64,000 bases of DNA from Eubacterium plexicaudatum ASF492 (GTDB taxonomy: Bacteria > Bacillota > Clostridia > Lachnospirales > Lachnospiraceae), in NCBI RefSeq assembly GCF_000364225.2, contig NZ_AQFT02000001.1, forward strand, positions 4,235,501 through 4,299,500, given 5' to 3'. Position 1 is the first letter of the stretch. Every line of letters begins with the position of its first letter. Under the pieces are notes generated by a model, which had not been told where the DNA came from, made no database searches, and was given only the letters and a program-made list of their open reading frames with translations. Shown here piece after piece: positions 46,735 through 54,434 of this stretch. A program made the translations under genes and the position numbers.

Positions 46735-46858
46735 TGTCGCAAAAGGTATGGAGCATTGCCTGCGATGTCGCAAAAAGGATTTGGAACCTTTTGCGATAGA
46801 GATTCAGGTAAAAAAGCAGTCAGTTTACCATATCTCCAAAGGTATACCTTTTGCGACA
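46735..46858. promoter_or_regulatory. Cluster of four TGTCGCAAAAGG sites
   Basis: TGTCGCAAAAGGTAT at 46735-46749, TGTCGCAAAAAGGAT at 46766-46780, inverted CCTTTTGCGATA at 46787-46798 and inverted ATACCTTTTGCGACA at 46844-46858. The outer two are perfect inverted copies. The cluster sits directly before an XRE gene and after tubZ, so it is an operator array or a centromere-like site. Confidence 0.6.
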
Positions 46859-46889
46859 CTGATTTCTGTAGAATAAGGAGGTGAGGATC

Positions 46890-47144
46890 ATGGCAAATTT
46901 GCCGGTTATAGATATGGTAAGGACAGGGCAGAACATAGGAAGGCTGCGGAAGCAGATGGGATTATTGGTAAGGGATCTGCAGGATGTTTTTGGTTTTGCA
47001 ACGCCGCAGGCTATCTACAAGTGGCAGCAAGGAGTAGCTTTGCCAACCATAGATAATCTTGTGGTGCTGGCGGCGGTTCTGCAGGTACGGCTGGATGATA
47101 TTTTGGTTACTGATACGGCAGCGCAGGTACAGATCAGCGCATGA
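46890..47144 (+). CDS. XRE-family regulator
   Basis: Encodes 84 residues from MANLPVIDMVRTGQNIGRLR, AAGGAGGTGA before the ATG. The HTH is LVRDLQDVFGFATPQAIYKW, then QQGVALPTIDNLVVLAAVLQ. Preceded by four TGTCGCAAAAGG boxes, which it may bind to control itself. Confidence 0.8.
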   Translation: MANLPVIDMVRTGQNIGRLRKQMGLLVRDLQDVFGFATPQAIYKWQQGVALPTIDNLVVLAAVLQVRLDDILVTDTAAQVQISA

Positions 47145-47203
47145 ATAGAAGATAGGAAAGAGAAACAATAAGATAATAGCAGGCTGAAAAATGCCTGCAG
47201 TAC

Positions 47204-47276
47204 GGTCCCCTAGTCTAAAGGTTAGGACACCGGCCTTTCAAGCCGGAAATGCAGGGTTCAAGTCCCGTGGGGATCA
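47204..47276 (+). tRNA. tRNA-Glu (anticodon TTC)
   Basis: The acceptor GGTCCCC pairs with GGGGATC. Anticodon arm CCGGCCTTTCAAGCCGG has TTC in the loop. The T arm is CAGGGTTCAAGTCCCG. No encoded CCA. Confidence 0.85.
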
Positions 47277-47282
47277 TCATAT

Positions 47283-47355
47283 GGCTCCTTAGTCTAAAGG
47301 TCAGGACGCCGGCCTCTCAAGCCGGAAATGACGGGTTCAAGTCCCGCAGGAGCTA
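47283..47355 (+). tRNA. tRNA-Glu (anticodon CTC)
   Basis: The acceptor GGCTCCT pairs with AGGAGCT. Anticodon arm CCGGCCTCTCAAGCCGG has CTC. The body is closely similar to the tRNA-Glu 6 bp upstream, so one is probably a diverged duplicate. Confidence 0.85.
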
Positions 47356-47357
47356 CT

Positions 47358-47501
47358 GTGGCCATAGGATAGTGGTAGTCAAGCGAACGCAGTTCGCTTT
47401 GCAGACATGTGGATCTGCTTACGGGGGCGCAAAACAGATGTCCGGGGGACATCTGTTTTGCGCCGACCGAAGCGGAGCGTAGATCGATTCCCTTGGTCAC
47501 A
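47358..47501 (+). tRNA. tRNA-His-like gene (GTG) with two hairpin insertions
   Basis: The acceptor halves GTGGCCA (47358-47364) and TGGTCAC (47494-47500) pair fully. A D-arm-like TAGGATAGTGGTAGT follows. An anticodon-like arm GCAGACATGTGGATCTGC has GTG at 47409-47411. A hairpin AAGCGAAC/GTTCGCTT lies between D and anticodon arms, and a perfect 18-bp stem beginning GGCGCAAAACAGATGTCC interrupts the T arm before ATCGATTCCC. At 144 nt it is twice the normal size. It is either a broken tRNA or a hairpin-invaded one. Confidence 0.45.
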
Positions 47502-47505
47502 TTAT

Positions 47506-47588
47506 GGATGGGTATGCCTAGTGGCGAGGGCAGCGGACTGTAAATCCGTCACAGAGAAACACCGCAGGTTCGATTCCTGCCCCATCCA
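47506..47588 (+). tRNA. tRNA-Tyr (anticodon GTA)
   Basis: The acceptor GGATGGG pairs with CCCATCC. The anticodon arm CGGACTGTAAATCCG has GTA. A long variable arm (GTCACAGAGAAACAC) fits bacterial tRNA-Tyr. The T arm is GCAGGTTCGATTCCTGC. Confidence 0.9.
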
Positions 47589-47593
47589 CTTTC

Positions 47594-47680
47594 CGTTTGC
47601 GTGTCCGAGTGGTTTATGGTGCCACCCCGCTAAGGTGGTGTGCGGCAACGCACCGAAGGTTCAAATCCTTCCGCAAACGC
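47594..47680 (+). tRNA. tRNA-Ser (anticodon GCT)
   Basis: The acceptor CGTTTGC pairs with GCAAACG. The anticodon arm CACCCCGCTAAGGTG has GCT. The variable arm GTGCGGCAACGCAC is long, as expected for class II serine tRNA. The T arm is GAAGGTTCAAATCCTTC. Confidence 0.85.
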
Positions 47681-47749
47681 GTTTAACAAGAGGTGTGGCA
47701 TAATAGAAAAGGACCGGCGAAAACCGGTCCTAAGCTATATGCATACCTA

Positions 47750-48610
47750 TTATACCGTTACATTTTCATCCTGAAGGCGAAGTAACTCTGCCTCAGTCAG
47801 TCCGGTAACTTTCATAATTTTAATAATGTCGTCACCTTCATCCATCAAGGATTTGGCCATTTCTTTAATGTTTTCCCTTACCTTCTGGTTCGCATATTCA
47901 ATTTTTTCCTTCTCATAAAGCTGTCCTAACTGTGTCATGTTGATGCGCCTCCTTATTTGATCCATGTAATCCCTGTTTATAAATTTGTCACTTGCAACTA
48001 TCACGCCGGACAGGGTAAAAATACGCTGCCCTTCGTCCGGTATCTGTTCAGCCAGTTCAACGATTCTCACCAGCATATTCTGTTTCCCTTCCGTACCGGG
48101 AACCGTAAGCGGCAGGATCACTAACCGCATCAGGTCATCATCTGCCAAAGGGATGCCGGACTGGAGTTTGCCCTGAATTTCACGGAAGGCTGCCTCGCCG
48201 TCTATATGGGACAGGAAAGCCTGCTCGGTACGCAGGGCAAAACAGTCCGTTTCAAGCGTTGGCTCCGCGCTTTGCACATCGCTGGTGTAGATAACGATCA
48301 GGCGCAGGTTGAATGTTTCATTTTCCTTAAAGTATTTTTCCATTACCCGTGCGATATAATTCAGATATTTTATCTTATTCGCCTTTTTGTATACCGATTC
48401 GTAATCTACAATCGCATAAGTGCCGTCTTCCAGCAGAAACAGGTTGTCAATGCTTTTTTCGTTTGCAGCAATCTTCGGCAGGTCTGTGGGAAGAAGCTCC
48501 CTGATCGGCGGCAGGTCAATGCCATACGCCGCAAAACTTTTTTCTTTATATGTCTGGCCGAGGATCTTAAATAAAATATCCTTATTCTGATAAACGATTC
48601 CTTCTGACAT
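47750..48610 (-). CDS. Rpn-like PD-(D/E)XK nuclease family protein
   Basis: Encodes 286 residues. YQNKDILFKILGQTYKEKSF at the start and NLFLLEDGTYAIVDYESVYK (putative D...E-x-x nuclease core) resemble the Rpn/transposase_31-like families. The tail is helical and charged (MTQLGQLYEKEKIEYANQKV). It begins 12 bp after the stop of the next Rpn-like gene, so the two form an operon. Rpn proteins cut DNA and promote recombination. Confidence 0.55.
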   Translation of the reverse strand: MSEGIVYQNKDILFKILGQTYKEKSFAAYGIDLPPIRELLPTDLPKIAANEKSIDNLFLLEDGTYAIVDYESVYKKANKIKYLNYIARVMEKYFKENETFNLRLIVIYTSDVQSAEPTLETDCFALRTEQAFLSHIDGEAAFREIQGKLQSGIPLADDDLMRLVILPLTVPGTEGKQNMLVRIVELAEQIPDEGQRIFTLSGVIVASDKFINRDYMDQIRRRINMTQLGQLYEKEKIEYANQKVRENIKEMAKSLMDEGDDIIKIMKVTGLTEAELLRLQDENVTV

Positions 48611-48621
48611 TATATTCCCAC

Positions 48622-49281
48622 TTACCTCTGTAATAAAGTCATATACTGGAGTTCCATATCCTTGTCCAGCTTAATTTCAGTTACTCTTTTATGGATTGCT
48701 CTGACCAGCGGGCTGGAGGTCTGCTGCGCACAGGTGTCAGTGCTGTTTTCGATATATGCCAGAAAATTCTTTATCTCGTCATCCACATCATCCTTTTTAC
48801 CCTTGGTGCTTATAAATATCTCAGCGGTTTCATCACCGAGCGTCAGCGACAGATTTTCCAGACACCGGTTCTCAAAGGTGTAGATGTGTCGCCCGTCGGA
48901 AAATGGATCAAAGGTGCAGATAAAGATGATGTACGATTTGTTCAGCTTTGTGCATCTTTTTCCGGGGAGGATTATGTCCGAGTCGATATTGCACTGGAAA
49001 TACCTTGCTTTTTTGAGAAGGTTCTCATCTTTGCAGCACAGCATCTCAACAGAGTATATGGTATCCTGCTCATCATTGATGCAGGCATCTAAGCGGATGT
49101 CCCAGCTGTCAGGTGTAATGTCAGTGATTTTTTTGGTAACAGGGAACTCTACCTTCTTAATGGGGACATTTAATATTTTTTCCGGTACCATGCGGCATAT
49201 TTCCGTGTCGCTCATTACTTTTCCAAATAAAAAACTGTCTGCAAGGTTCAGTTCCTGAATGATGTTCGTTTTGTCTGCCAT
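48622..49281 (-). CDS. Rpn family recombination-promoting nuclease
   Basis: Encodes 219 residues from MADKTNIIQELNLADSFLFG. WDIRLDACINDEQDTIYSVE (Asp and Glu of PD-(D/E)XK), then RYFQCNIDSDIILPGKRCTK and KSYIIFICTFDPFSDGRHIY are the Rpn/PDDEXK_2 hallmark region. An earlier ATG at 49290 is possible. A strong promoter lies directly upstream. Confidence 0.75.
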   Translation of the reverse strand: MADKTNIIQELNLADSFLFGKVMSDTEICRMVPEKILNVPIKKVEFPVTKKITDITPDSWDIRLDACINDEQDTIYSVEMLCCKDENLLKKARYFQCNIDSDIILPGKRCTKLNKSYIIFICTFDPFSDGRHIYTFENRCLENLSLTLGDETAEIFISTKGKKDDVDDEIKNFLAYIENSTDTCAQQTSSPLVRAIHKRVTEIKLDKDMELQYMTLLQR

Positions 49282-49305
49282 AAATAGCATACTTCTCTTT
49301 CTCAA

Positions 49306-49334
49306 ATTATAGCATGATTCTGCCGTTTTGTCAG
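49306..49334 (-). promoter_or_regulatory. Promoter of the Rpn-like operon
   Basis: On the minus strand CTGACA (49334-49329), 17 bases, TATAAT (49311-49306). Transcription would start about 18 bases before the ATG at 49281. Confidence 0.65.
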
Positions 49335-49466
49335 TTGCGATTTGAATTGTTTTACGGATTGCGAACGGAACCCGTATATAGAATAAATACCCTGCGACTG
49401 CCCGGATACTTAAAAAAGCTGCCGTTTTTCAGACAGCTTTTTCAAGATTTAAGGCAATAAGGAAAC

Positions 49467-51040
49467 TTATACCGACAGCATTTCCATAAATTCCTGCTCA
49501 GTCAGGATTTTGACGCCGAGCTGTTCTGCCTTTGCCAGCTTGCTGCCTGCCTTTTCGCCGAAGATCAGGTAATCCGTCTTTTTGGTGACGGAGCTGCCGG
49601 GCGTGGCGCTGAGGCTGATGATCTTGGCGTTGATCCCGTCGCGGGTGAAGTTCTTAAGCTTTCCTGTTGCTACGATGGTACATCCTGCAAATGTGTTGTT
49701 CGTTGTTTTGTTCATATTGTTCTCCTCTCCGGATGTCTGTGCATCCAAACCGTTTTCAAAGTGTAATTCTTTCTGTAAGCCGCGCCATAACAGGAGATGG
49801 TCTGAATTGCGGAACCACTCATGGATGTTGCTGCTCATAATGTCGCCAATCCCCTCAAGGCAGGTAAAATCGAAACGATCCAGGGCGGCAAGCTCCAGTT
49901 CACGAAGACTGCCGTGGAAATGACCGTCCAGTTTCCTGCCAGCAGTCCTGCCGATCAGGGGAATGTCCATTGCCACAACAAAGCGTACAAAGGTTGTGTT
50001 GCGGTTTTCATTGATGGAAGCAATCAGGTTTTCATAGGATTTTTCACCGAAGCCTTCCAGTGCAATGATCTCATCCCGGTAGCGGTCAAGGTGGGACAAA
50101 TCCTGATGACTCTTTAAGGCGCCGAGCTGGACAAGCTGATCCAGCGTTGCCTCGGAAAGCCCCCTGATGTTCATGGCTTTCTTTTCTGCGAATGAACAAA
50201 TTTCTGAAGGATGCGGCTGCCACATTCGGGATTGTCACAATGGAGCGTTTCTACTATGCGTCCTTTGTCGCCTGCTCTGGAATGGATGCGTGTGGGCTGC
50301 CCACAGCAGGGGCAGGTCTGCGGCGTCATGTCCTGATAGTTCCCACGGTCCAGATTTTCCTCCACATGGGGGATGATCATGTTGCGCTTGGAAACCAGAA
50401 TACGGCATCCGGGGTGCAGCTCCAGTCCTTTGATAAAGGTCAGGTTATGGAGGCTTGCTCTGGATACTTCACAGCCGTCAATCTCCACCGTGTCAAATAC
50501 TGCAACCGGGGCAATCTCGCCGCTGCGCCCTGTCTGCCACTCAATGGAGCGGAAGACCGTTTCATAGGTGTCATCCTCAAATTTGAAGGCAATGCCGTCA
50601 TTGTAATGGTGCCCGGTCCTGCCGAGGCTTGCGGAATAGGAAAAGCTGTCAAAGCGCAGCACCATCCCGTCGATAGGGATGTCCGAAATCTCCGCAAGGT
50701 CTGTCAGTGTCTTTATTTTCGGCTCAATGCCTTCAGCTGATTCATTTGGTGAAACCAGCAGGAAGGGGCAGATCCCGAATCCATACTCGGACAGGGAGAG
50801 CAGCATATTGCTGAGGTTGTCCCGGATGTCTTCAAATTCTTCCATTCCTTCAAGAATGTTAAAGGCGAAAAAGCTGATCTCCCGTTCCTTGCAGATGTTT
50901 GCATCCAGACACCGGATCGATCCGGCGGCAAGGTTTCTTGCGTTGCGGTAGGGTTTTCCATCGCTGCCGACAAGGGTATCCTTCAGGCGCTCAAAGTCGC
51001 TCTTTTTGCTGTAAAGCCGGATGAAGCACCGGCTGTCCAT
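49467..51040 (-). pseudogene. ligA: NAD-dependent DNA ligase (LigA), truncated and frameshifted
   Basis: It retains the back of the adenylation domain (ARNLAAGSIRCLD, PIDGMVLRFD, GIAFKFEDD), OB fold (GRSGEIAPVAVFDTVEIDGC), four-Cys zinc finger (CPCCG...CDNPECG), HhH repeats (LEGFGEKSYENLIASI, LIGRTAGRKL, LEGIGDIMSS) and BRCT (FAGCTIVATGKLKNFTRDGI). The N-terminal part with the AMP-accepting Lys is missing. A frame change near 50195 joins KFVH to AEKKAMNIRG. Probably plasmid- or phage-derived. Confidence 0.8.
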
Positions 51041-51062
51041 GACACAGGGAAAGTCTGTCCGG

Positions 51063-51281
51063 TCAATGGGGTACCCATAAAGGCTTCCGCGTCCGAGACC
51101 GGAAACAGAACCGGGCGGCAGTCATGCCCCGGAATAAACAGGAAATCCCCGCATCCGGATTCCTTCTGGTAATTGCAGGTACAGGAGACATAACATACAT
51201 GGCGTTGCGGTAGTTTCCCTCGGTTGCTTCAAAGAAACTGGCAATGGTAGCATAGCTGACGCTTAACACAGGATCAGTCAT
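51063..51281 (-). CDS. Hypothetical fragment upstream of ligA remnant
   Basis: Reads MTDPVLSVSYATIASFFEAT, EGNYRNAMYV, after which another frame (CTCNYQKESGCGDFLFIPGH, DCRPVLFPVSDAEAFMG) looks more protein-like. It may be a separate broken gene joined to ligA by deletion. No family recognised. Confidence 0.3.
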   Translation of the reverse strand: MTDPVLSVSYATIASFFEATEGNYRNAMYVMSPVPAITRRNPDAGISCLFRGMTAARFCFRSRTRKPLWVPH

Positions 51282-51293
51282 AAGTCACCTCCC

Positions 51294-51533
51294 TCAAGGA
51301 TCTGTCTTGGCGTCAACCGAATAATCCTTCAATCTCCCTGGTGATACGGGGATGACGGTATCGTTGAAGATGAGTGTCAGGTCGGCTAAAAGCAGTGCGC
51401 CCAGTACAACAGCGATGATGATCTTGACGCCATCCGAAATATAAAAGTCGCCTGCCTCATTCTTCAAAATGCTCCTGGTACGGATAGCGGCACACGCTGC
51501 CTTGGTCTTTAATGTCTGGATTGCTTTACGCAT
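51294..51533 (-). CDS. Small membrane protein (DUF6133/Flp-pilin-like)
   Basis: Encodes 79 residues from MRKAIQTLKTKAACAAIRTR. One hydrophobic helix (VKIIIAVVLGALLLADLTLIF) after a Glu-Ala-Gly-Asp stretch (KNEAGDFYISDG) resembles Flp-type pilin precursors and DUF6133. It sits in a Tad-like gene set. The start overlaps the stop of the 34-residue gene upstream. Confidence 0.6.
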   Translation of the reverse strand: MRKAIQTLKTKAACAAIRTRSILKNEAGDFYISDGVKIIIAVVLGALLLADLTLIFNDTVIPVSPGRLKDYSVDAKTDP

Positions 51534-51630
51534 AGTTCTTTTTTCTCCTTTTCGCTCTGATGATAATGAATGTTGTTGCTGCCGCTGCCGCATAGATGAG
51601 CAGGGCGGGGAGTGATACTAACTTTTTCAT
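51526..51630 (-). CDS. 34-residue membrane peptide of the Tad-like operon
   Basis: Reads MKKLVSLPALLIYAAAAATT, then FIIIRAKRRKKNYA: an N-terminal hydrophobic helix and a strongly basic tail. GGAGG precedes the ATG. The last 8 bases overlap the start of the pilin-like gene (ATGCGTAA). Function unknown. Confidence 0.5.
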   Translation of the reverse strand: MKKLVSLPALLIYAAAAATTFIIIRAKRRKKNYA

Positions 51631-51830
51631 AAGGTTCCTCCATATGATTGTGCTGGTTTACGGGTTCAGTGTGTAAAGAAATTCTAGGCGGTCAAAGTAC
51701 GCTCTCCAAGAATTTACACACGGAAGAATGCCAAGTGCGGGCATTCTTCTTGAAACTTGGTTTCAATACTATAGGCACCACCTCCTTTCCGGGCGGATAC
51801 TTGGACTGCAGTTTTAACAAGCTGACGTCC

Positions 51831-52721
51831 TTAAAAGAAGGCGCCCAGTGAGCCGACCACCTCGACGGAGAGGACGACTACATAGATTAAGAGGATGCAG
51901 AAAAGCATCATCATGGAATATTTCTGCATCTGCTTCGGGCGTTTTCCTGCCTCTTTCTTCAGGTTGTTCTGCTCGATCTGGCGCATGTCAAATACCAGCA
52001 TCTTGAAATACATCTGCTGGTCATCCCCGCGCAGCGTTCCGATCAGTCCGCGCACAATGTCCGAGAGCATGGTGCTGCCCACACGGTTCTGGAAGTGGAG
52101 CAGGGCATTTTCGTAGTTGCCCGTCCGCATGTCCGCCACGGTGGTATCCAGCTCCTGCCCCAGATGCGGACCGGCAATCCGGCGGTAGGAGGTCAGGAGT
52201 TTTAAGACATCCCTGTCCGTGGCGAGTTCCTGCTGGATGCTGACCGCAAAGCGGGGCAGTTCTGCCTCAATGAGCTTGCGGCGTTTTTTTACGAGGTCAA
52301 AAGCCTTATAGTAGGTTGAGAACCATACCATGACGGCAAGCCCCATGATGAGCAGCCCCATCAGCGGCATGACCATAAAAAAGGGCACGCTCAGGAGCCC
52401 TGCCGCAAACGCGGTCAGGAAGGCTTTCATGGTATAACACTCCGGCGTCAGTGGGATGCCTGCAATGTCAAGCGTCAGGGAAAGCCGGCTTTTCTTGATG
52501 GGATCCAGCTTAAGGAGCGGGGAAAGCTTTGCGGCAATCTTTGCGGCAATCTTTGTCAGGTATACATCAAAAAGTTTCTCATTGCCGGTGCCGGTCTGCT
52601 TTCTGGCAAGCATCATCATCCGGGATGTCTGTGCCGTGGGAACATCCACAAAGGCGCAGGAGAGATGGTAGCAGCCGATCCCCGTAAAGACGGCGGCAAA
52701 AAGGATCAGTAATCTGGTCAT
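51831..52721 (-). CDS. TadC-like type II/IV secretion membrane protein (T2SF family)
   Basis: Encodes 296 residues. An N-terminal TM helix (LLILFAAVFTGIGCYHLSCA), a central TM pair (FLTAFAAGLLSVPFFMVMPL, MGLLIMGLAVMVWF), the cytoplasmic T2SF domain (ELPRFAVSIQQELATDRDVL, KLLTSYRRIAG) and a C-terminal TM (YSMMMLFCILLIYVVVLSVE) make a TadC/T2SF layout. It would form the inner-membrane platform of a Tad-like pilus. Confidence 0.75.
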   Translation of the reverse strand: MTRLLILFAAVFTGIGCYHLSCAFVDVPTAQTSRMMMLARKQTGTGNEKLFDVYLTKIAAKIAAKLSPLLKLDPIKKSRLSLTLDIAGIPLTPECYTMKAFLTAFAAGLLSVPFFMVMPLMGLLIMGLAVMVWFSTYYKAFDLVKKRRKLIEAELPRFAVSIQQELATDRDVLKLLTSYRRIAGPHLGQELDTTVADMRTGNYENALLHFQNRVGSTMLSDIVRGLIGTLRGDDQQMYFKMLVFDMRQIEQNNLKKEAGKRPKQMQKYSMMMLFCILLIYVVVLSVEVVGSLGAFF

Positions 52722-52787
52722 ATTGTTACCTCATTTCTGCGCTACGGGTTGGTTGATGGAACTGACAGTGCGTAGCGCGGCACTGCA

Positions 52788-52880
52788 TTATTTCAGAATC
52801 TGGGTAAGGCATAGGGCGGTAGTTATCATTATCACGAAAACTACAAGCACCATTACCGTATAGCTGGCGTAAAAATACAT
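52788..52880 (-). CDS. 30-residue membrane peptide
   Basis: Reads MYFYASYTVMVLVVFVIMIT, then TALCLTQILK, essentially one TM helix. GGGAGGG lies before the ATG. It lies between the tadB- and tadC-like genes on the same strand and is probably translated as part of that operon. Confidence 0.45.
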   Translation of the reverse strand: MYFYASYTVMVLVVFVIMITTALCLTQILK

Positions 52881-52902
52881 AATATTTTCCCTCCCGGCTT
52901 AC

Positions 52903-53410
52903 GCCTTATATTCGATAGGCTTGGAAAGCTGCATGATCCGGGTAAAGGAAAACAGCACGATACTGCAGCAGATGGCAAGCGTGATTTTTCACGGCGTGGA
53001 GAACATCAGCGTCCCAAACCATGCGTGGTTCAGCACATACAAAAACGGGATATTCCCGATCACAAGGAACATCATGGTGATGGCTTCCTTTTTCGGTTCA
53101 TTGATGATGGCTTCCAGCTCCGACTGGATGATGCGCTGGTCAGAGAATTTCTGCACGGTAAAGGTCAGGGTGTTTTTCATGCTGCGGTCACTCTGGCACT
53201 GGATCAGGGTATTGCACCATTCATGGAAGACGCGGTTGGGAACCTTCATCTTCAGGGTGTTTATGGTGGAAACCATGTTGGCGTTTAACATCTCCGATTC
53301 CGTGATAAATGCCTCAAAGTGGGACTTTACCGGTGGGTTGAGATAAGGGATGTTTTCCTTTACCGCCTTCGGCAGATCCCCGCTTCTTAAGTAAGAGGTG
53401 GTGATGACTG
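52903..53410 (-). pseudogene. TadB-like T2SF protein, N-terminus lost and internal stop
   Basis: The C-terminal part reads YLNPPVKSHFEAFITESEML, NANMVSTINTLKMKVPNRVF, HEWCNTLIQCQSDRS, then TM helices AITMMFLVIGNIPFLYVLNH and TLAICCSIVLFSFTRIM. A TGA replaces an expected Trp codon at about 52987. The 5' part is replaced at about 53411 by the second MobV IME copy. Confidence 0.6.
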
Positions 53411-54180
53411 TATGGCGGCACTTACCTTTTTGTGGGTGCGCCGAAAGTGGGGAAATCGTTCTTCATGGGGCAGCTTGCCTACCATGTGGCTATGGGGCTT
53501 CCGCTGTGGAATTATCCCGTCCGAAAAGGGACGGTATTATACCTTGCATTGGAAGATGATTACGCAAGGCTGATTATTATTGATACGCTCCAAAAAGTGC
53601 GTGAGGTCGGCGGGGACAGGTACAGCTATTCCAGTGACTATGAGATAGTGACAAAGTTAAAATCATTCAGTGATAAATATGGTGTCTGTCTGTTGGTGGT
53701 TCACCATACCCGCAAGTTGGAGTCCGAGGACAGCTTCGATATGATTTCCGGTACAAACGGGCTTCTCGGTGCGGCAGACGGGGCATTTATCATGCACAAG
53801 AAAAAGCGCACGGACAACACGGCGGTCATGGATATTGTGGGGCGTGACCAGTCCGATCAAGAGCTGACGATAGAGTTTGACCGTGAACGGTGTATTTGGA
53901 AATTTCAGAAAGCGGAAACGGAACTTTGGAAACAGCTGCCCAATCCATTACTGGAAGCAATCAACGAATTTCTGACAGAGGAAATGCAGGAATGGGAGGG
54001 GACGGCAACAGAACTTCTGAAACAGTTGCCGGATATGCAGTTATCGGCGAATGTGCTTTCCCGGAGATTAAATGTAGTGAACAGCCAGTTGCTTAATGAC
54101 TATGGTATTTTTACGACAATAAACGGGGCATGAGAGAAAAATCATTCTGAAACGGCTAGAGCAGAAAGGGTAAAGTGCGA
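53411..54180 (+). pseudogene. RepA/AAA_25-type ATPase, second copy, deleted
   Basis: Starts abruptly at GGTYLFVGAPKVGKSFFMGQ (Walker A) with the first 75 residues gone. About 141 bp between two GCAAGGCT repeats present in copy 1 are missing here (YLALEDDYARL joins IIIDTLQKVRE). Two more bases are lost near the end (NDYGIFTTINGA). The rest is over 95 percent like 25482-26614. Confidence 0.8.
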
Positions 54181-54434
54181 CGATATGCGTCGGTATTTTT
54201 GATAGCGGGGCGGTATAGAAAATATCGACGCTATCGCAAACCGACGCATGGGGAGCATTGAAGCGGCGAACAGCCGCTACCGTCCATGAGGACGGAAAGC
54301 CCCGGCAGGGCGCAACGGCACTTTTGATAGAGCGTAGCCTGTCGAAAGTGCTCTTGCGTTACTTTCGCAGAAAGTAACAAAGGCTATGCGCCGTATTCGG
54401 CGCTCATTACCCGATAGGGAGAAAGGGAAATATA
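54181..54434. other. Candidate oriT region, second copy
   Basis: Corresponds to 25206-25481 in inverted orientation. The GCACTTTTGATAGAGCGTAG...GTCGAAAGTGC and TTACTTTCGCAGAAAGTAA hairpins are kept, while surrounding bases differ. Conservation of these hairpins supports a functional DNA site. Confidence 0.5.

Noticed and set aside
51063..51281. N-terminal half of LigA
   Set aside because: No adenylation Lys motif or other ligase feature can be read in any frame here, so it is listed only as an unknown fragment.
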